From assembly GCA_013813185.1 (NCBI GenBank), contig JACCSD010000247.1:1-6656 (forward strand): 6,656 nucleotides of DNA, in the 5' to 3' direction. The position numbers were made by a program, and so were the translations under genes. This DNA comes from Burkholderiaceae bacterium. GTDB lineage: Bacteria; Pseudomonadota; Gammaproteobacteria; Burkholderiales; Burkholderiaceae_F. This document shows positions 5,100 through 6,656 of the stretch, one piece after another (positions within the stretch are counted from its first letter, which is position 1; every line of letters begins with the position of its first letter). The notes under the pieces were generated by a model. The model saw nothing but the letters and a program-made list of their open reading frames with translations. It had not been told where the DNA came from and ran no database searches.

Positions 5100-6656
5100 A
5101 TGTCCGACAGCCTGCAAAAGTATTGGACCAAGCGCAACTTCGGAATCACTTCCGAACCGAAGGGCGTGGTCACGCGGCCGGGCAAGGCGCTCGGTTTCGT
5201 GATCCAGAAACACGCAGCGCGGCGCCTGCACTACGACTTTCGCCTCGAGCTCGACGGTACGTTGAAGAGTTGGGCCGTCCCGAAAGGTCCGAGCCTCGAC
5301 CCTGCCGACAAGCGCATGGCGGTGCATGTCGAAGACCACCCGCTCGCGTATGCGACGTTCGAAGGCGTGATTCCGCCGGGGCAGTACGGCGCCGGCACCG
5401 TCATCGTGTGGGACCGAGGCGTGTGGATTCCGACGGGCGATGCACAAGATGGCTATCGTCAAGGCAAGCTGAAGTTCGAGCTGCAAGGGGAAAAACTGCA
5501 GGGCCGCTGGACGCTGGTACGGATGCGCGGCCGGGGCAACGAGCGCCAGGAGCCGTGGCTGTTGATCAAGGAGCGCGACGAAACTGCGCGACCGGCGGCT
5601 GAGTACGAAGTCACCGAGGCACTGCCTGACAGCGTGAACGCGAACAACGGCGCTCCGGTTGCAGCGAAGCCGGTGACAAGGCGCGTGGGAGTCAAGAAAA
5701 CTTCGAAGGAGCGAAACGTCGACTCCACGCCGCTACCCGGCGGCGCCCGACACGCGAAATTGCCGCTGGCTCTGGCGCCGCAATTGGCAACGCTCGCCAG
5801 TTCCGCGCCCACCCAAGGCGATTGGATCTACGAAATCAAGTTCGATGGTTATCGCATGCTCGCCCGCATCGACGGCGGCGACATCCGGCTGTTTACGCGG
5901 CGTGGCCACGACTGGACGTCGAAGCTCAAGCACTTGCTCCCTTCGATCGCCGGCTTGAATCTGCCGAACGGATGGATCGATGGCGAGATCGTGATCGAGT
6001 CGGGGCAGGGCCGCACCGACTTTCAAGCGCTGCAGAACGCGTTCGACGCATCCGCCACGGGAGATATCCATTACGTGGTGTTTGACTTGCCGTACTACGC
6101 AGAAAACGATCTGCGCCAGGTTCCGCTGCACGAGCGGCGAAATTTGCTGCGCCAGCTAATGAGCGGCAACGAGTCAAGCACTCTGAAGTTCAGCGAGGAC
6201 TTTGAAGCCGATGCCGGTTCTCTGCTGGAAGCGGCGTGTCGGTTGCGCCTTGAGGGTGTGATCGGCAAGCGCGCCGATTCTTCCTATGTATCGGCGCGTT
6301 CGCCCACATGGATAAAGCTGAAATGCACGCAGCGGCAGGAATTTGTCATCGGCGGCTACACGGATCCGAAGGGCAGCCGCACCGGAATAGGCTCACTGCT
6401 GCTGGGCGTGCATGATGCGCAGGGTCGCTTGCTCTATTCGGGCAATGTCGGCACCGGCTTCGATCACAAGACGCTCAACGATCTGCACGCGAAGTTGAGC
6501 GCGATGAAGACATCGAAGCCACCTTTTCATCAGCTGCCGACCAGCATCAAAGGCCATTGGGTCAGTCCGAAACTGGTGGCCGAGGTGTCGTTTGGTGAAT
6601 GGACCAGCGATGGCCGCATACGGCATTCGGTGTTTCACGGCTTGCGGACCGACAAG
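5100..6656 (+). CDS. ligD: ATP-dependent DNA ligase LigD (NHEJ), 5' part
   Basis: LigD seals and processes double-strand breaks with Ku in bacterial non-homologous end joining. The window holds 519 codons with no stop. Residues about 20-160 are the 3'-phosphoesterase domain: His38, His44, Asp46, Arg48, His80 and Tyr84 keep the same spacing as the active-site residues known in Pseudomonas LigD. A variable linker rich in Ala, Val and Lys (about 170-220) leads to the ligase domain: KFDG with the AMP-accepting Lys247, RRGHDWT (267-273), DGEIVI (294-299), EGVIGKR (385-391), and WIKLK with Lys406 and Lys408. The OB fold begins near 414 and is nearly complete at the edge (FGEWTSDGRIRHSVFHGLR). The order PE-LIG predicts a polymerase domain further right. 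ATG 5100 has an AAGG 4 nt upstream. Probably flanking host chromosome. Confidence 0.95.
   Translation, partial: MSDSLQKYWTKRNFGITSEPKGVVTRPGKALGFVIQKHAARRLHYDFRLELDGTLKSWAVPKGPSLDPADKRMAVHVEDHPLAYATFEGVIPPGQYGAGTVIVWDRGVWIPTGDAQDGYRQGKLKFELQGEKLQGRWTLVRMRGRGNERQEPWLLIKERDETARPAAEYEVTEALPDSVNANNGAPVAAKPVTRRVGVKKTSKERNVDSTPLPGGARHAKLPLALAPQLATLASSAPTQGDWIYEIKFDGYRMLARIDGGDIRLFTRRGHDWTSKLKHLLPSIAGLNLPNGWIDGEIVIESGQGRTDFQALQNAFDASATGDIHYVVFDLPYYAENDLRQVPLHERRNLLRQLMSGNESSTLKFSEDFEADAGSLLEAACRLRLEGVIGKRADSSYVSARSPTWIKLKCTQRQEFVIGGYTDPKGSRTGIGSLLLGVHDAQGRLLYSGNVGTGFDHKTLNDLHAKLSAMKTSKPPFHQLPTSIKGHWVSPKLVAEVSFGEWTSDGRIRHSVFHGLRTDK

Noticed and set aside
5139..5156. Inverted repeat TTCGGAA/TTCCGAA inside ligD as an attachment or operator site
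   Set aside because: It lies in conserved coding sequence of the LigD N-terminus and is easily explained by codon choice.

Overview
The window looks like one end of an integrated phage-like element in a moderately GC-rich (roughly 60 % by eye) proteobacterial chromosome. A betaproteobacterium of the Burkholderiaceae type is the most likely host. This rests on the codon style, the P4-type integrase and a LigD that starts with phosphoesterase and ligase domains. The taxonomic call is inference from sequence style, since no search could be run.

Left part (3-2206, plus strand): the C-terminal end of a gene that is probably the prohead protease, then an HK97-fold major capsid protein (221-1252). 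Four small phage-type genes of unknown function follow (1269-1667, 1687-1839, 1830-2030, 2030-2206). Starts and stops in this run touch or overlap, so it reads as one transcription unit that ends the head module. No head-tail connector or tail gene follows the capsid.

Middle part (2244-4884, minus strand): a tyrosine recombinase of the P4/DUF4102 type (3622-4884). Downstream of it on the same strand is a chain of small genes. Four of them (3328-3534, 3011-3331, 2736-3014, 2536-2739) are joined by three successive ATGA stop/start overlaps, and a last gene (about 2244-2450) has an unclear start. This unit runs head-on into the capsid unit, and the two meet at about 2206-2244.

Right part (4885-6656): a 215-bp intergenic stretch holding the integrase start signals and probably one end of the element. 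After it comes the 5' part of ligD (5100 to the window end), the multidomain ligase of bacterial non-homologous end joining. It is probably chromosomal DNA flanking the element and is cut off by the window edge before its polymerase domain.

Together: integrase at the element boundary, a small accessory operon behind it, and a capsid module converging on that operon without tail genes. This layout fits either an ordinary prophage with unusual gene order or a capsid-encoding phage satellite. The window alone cannot decide between them.
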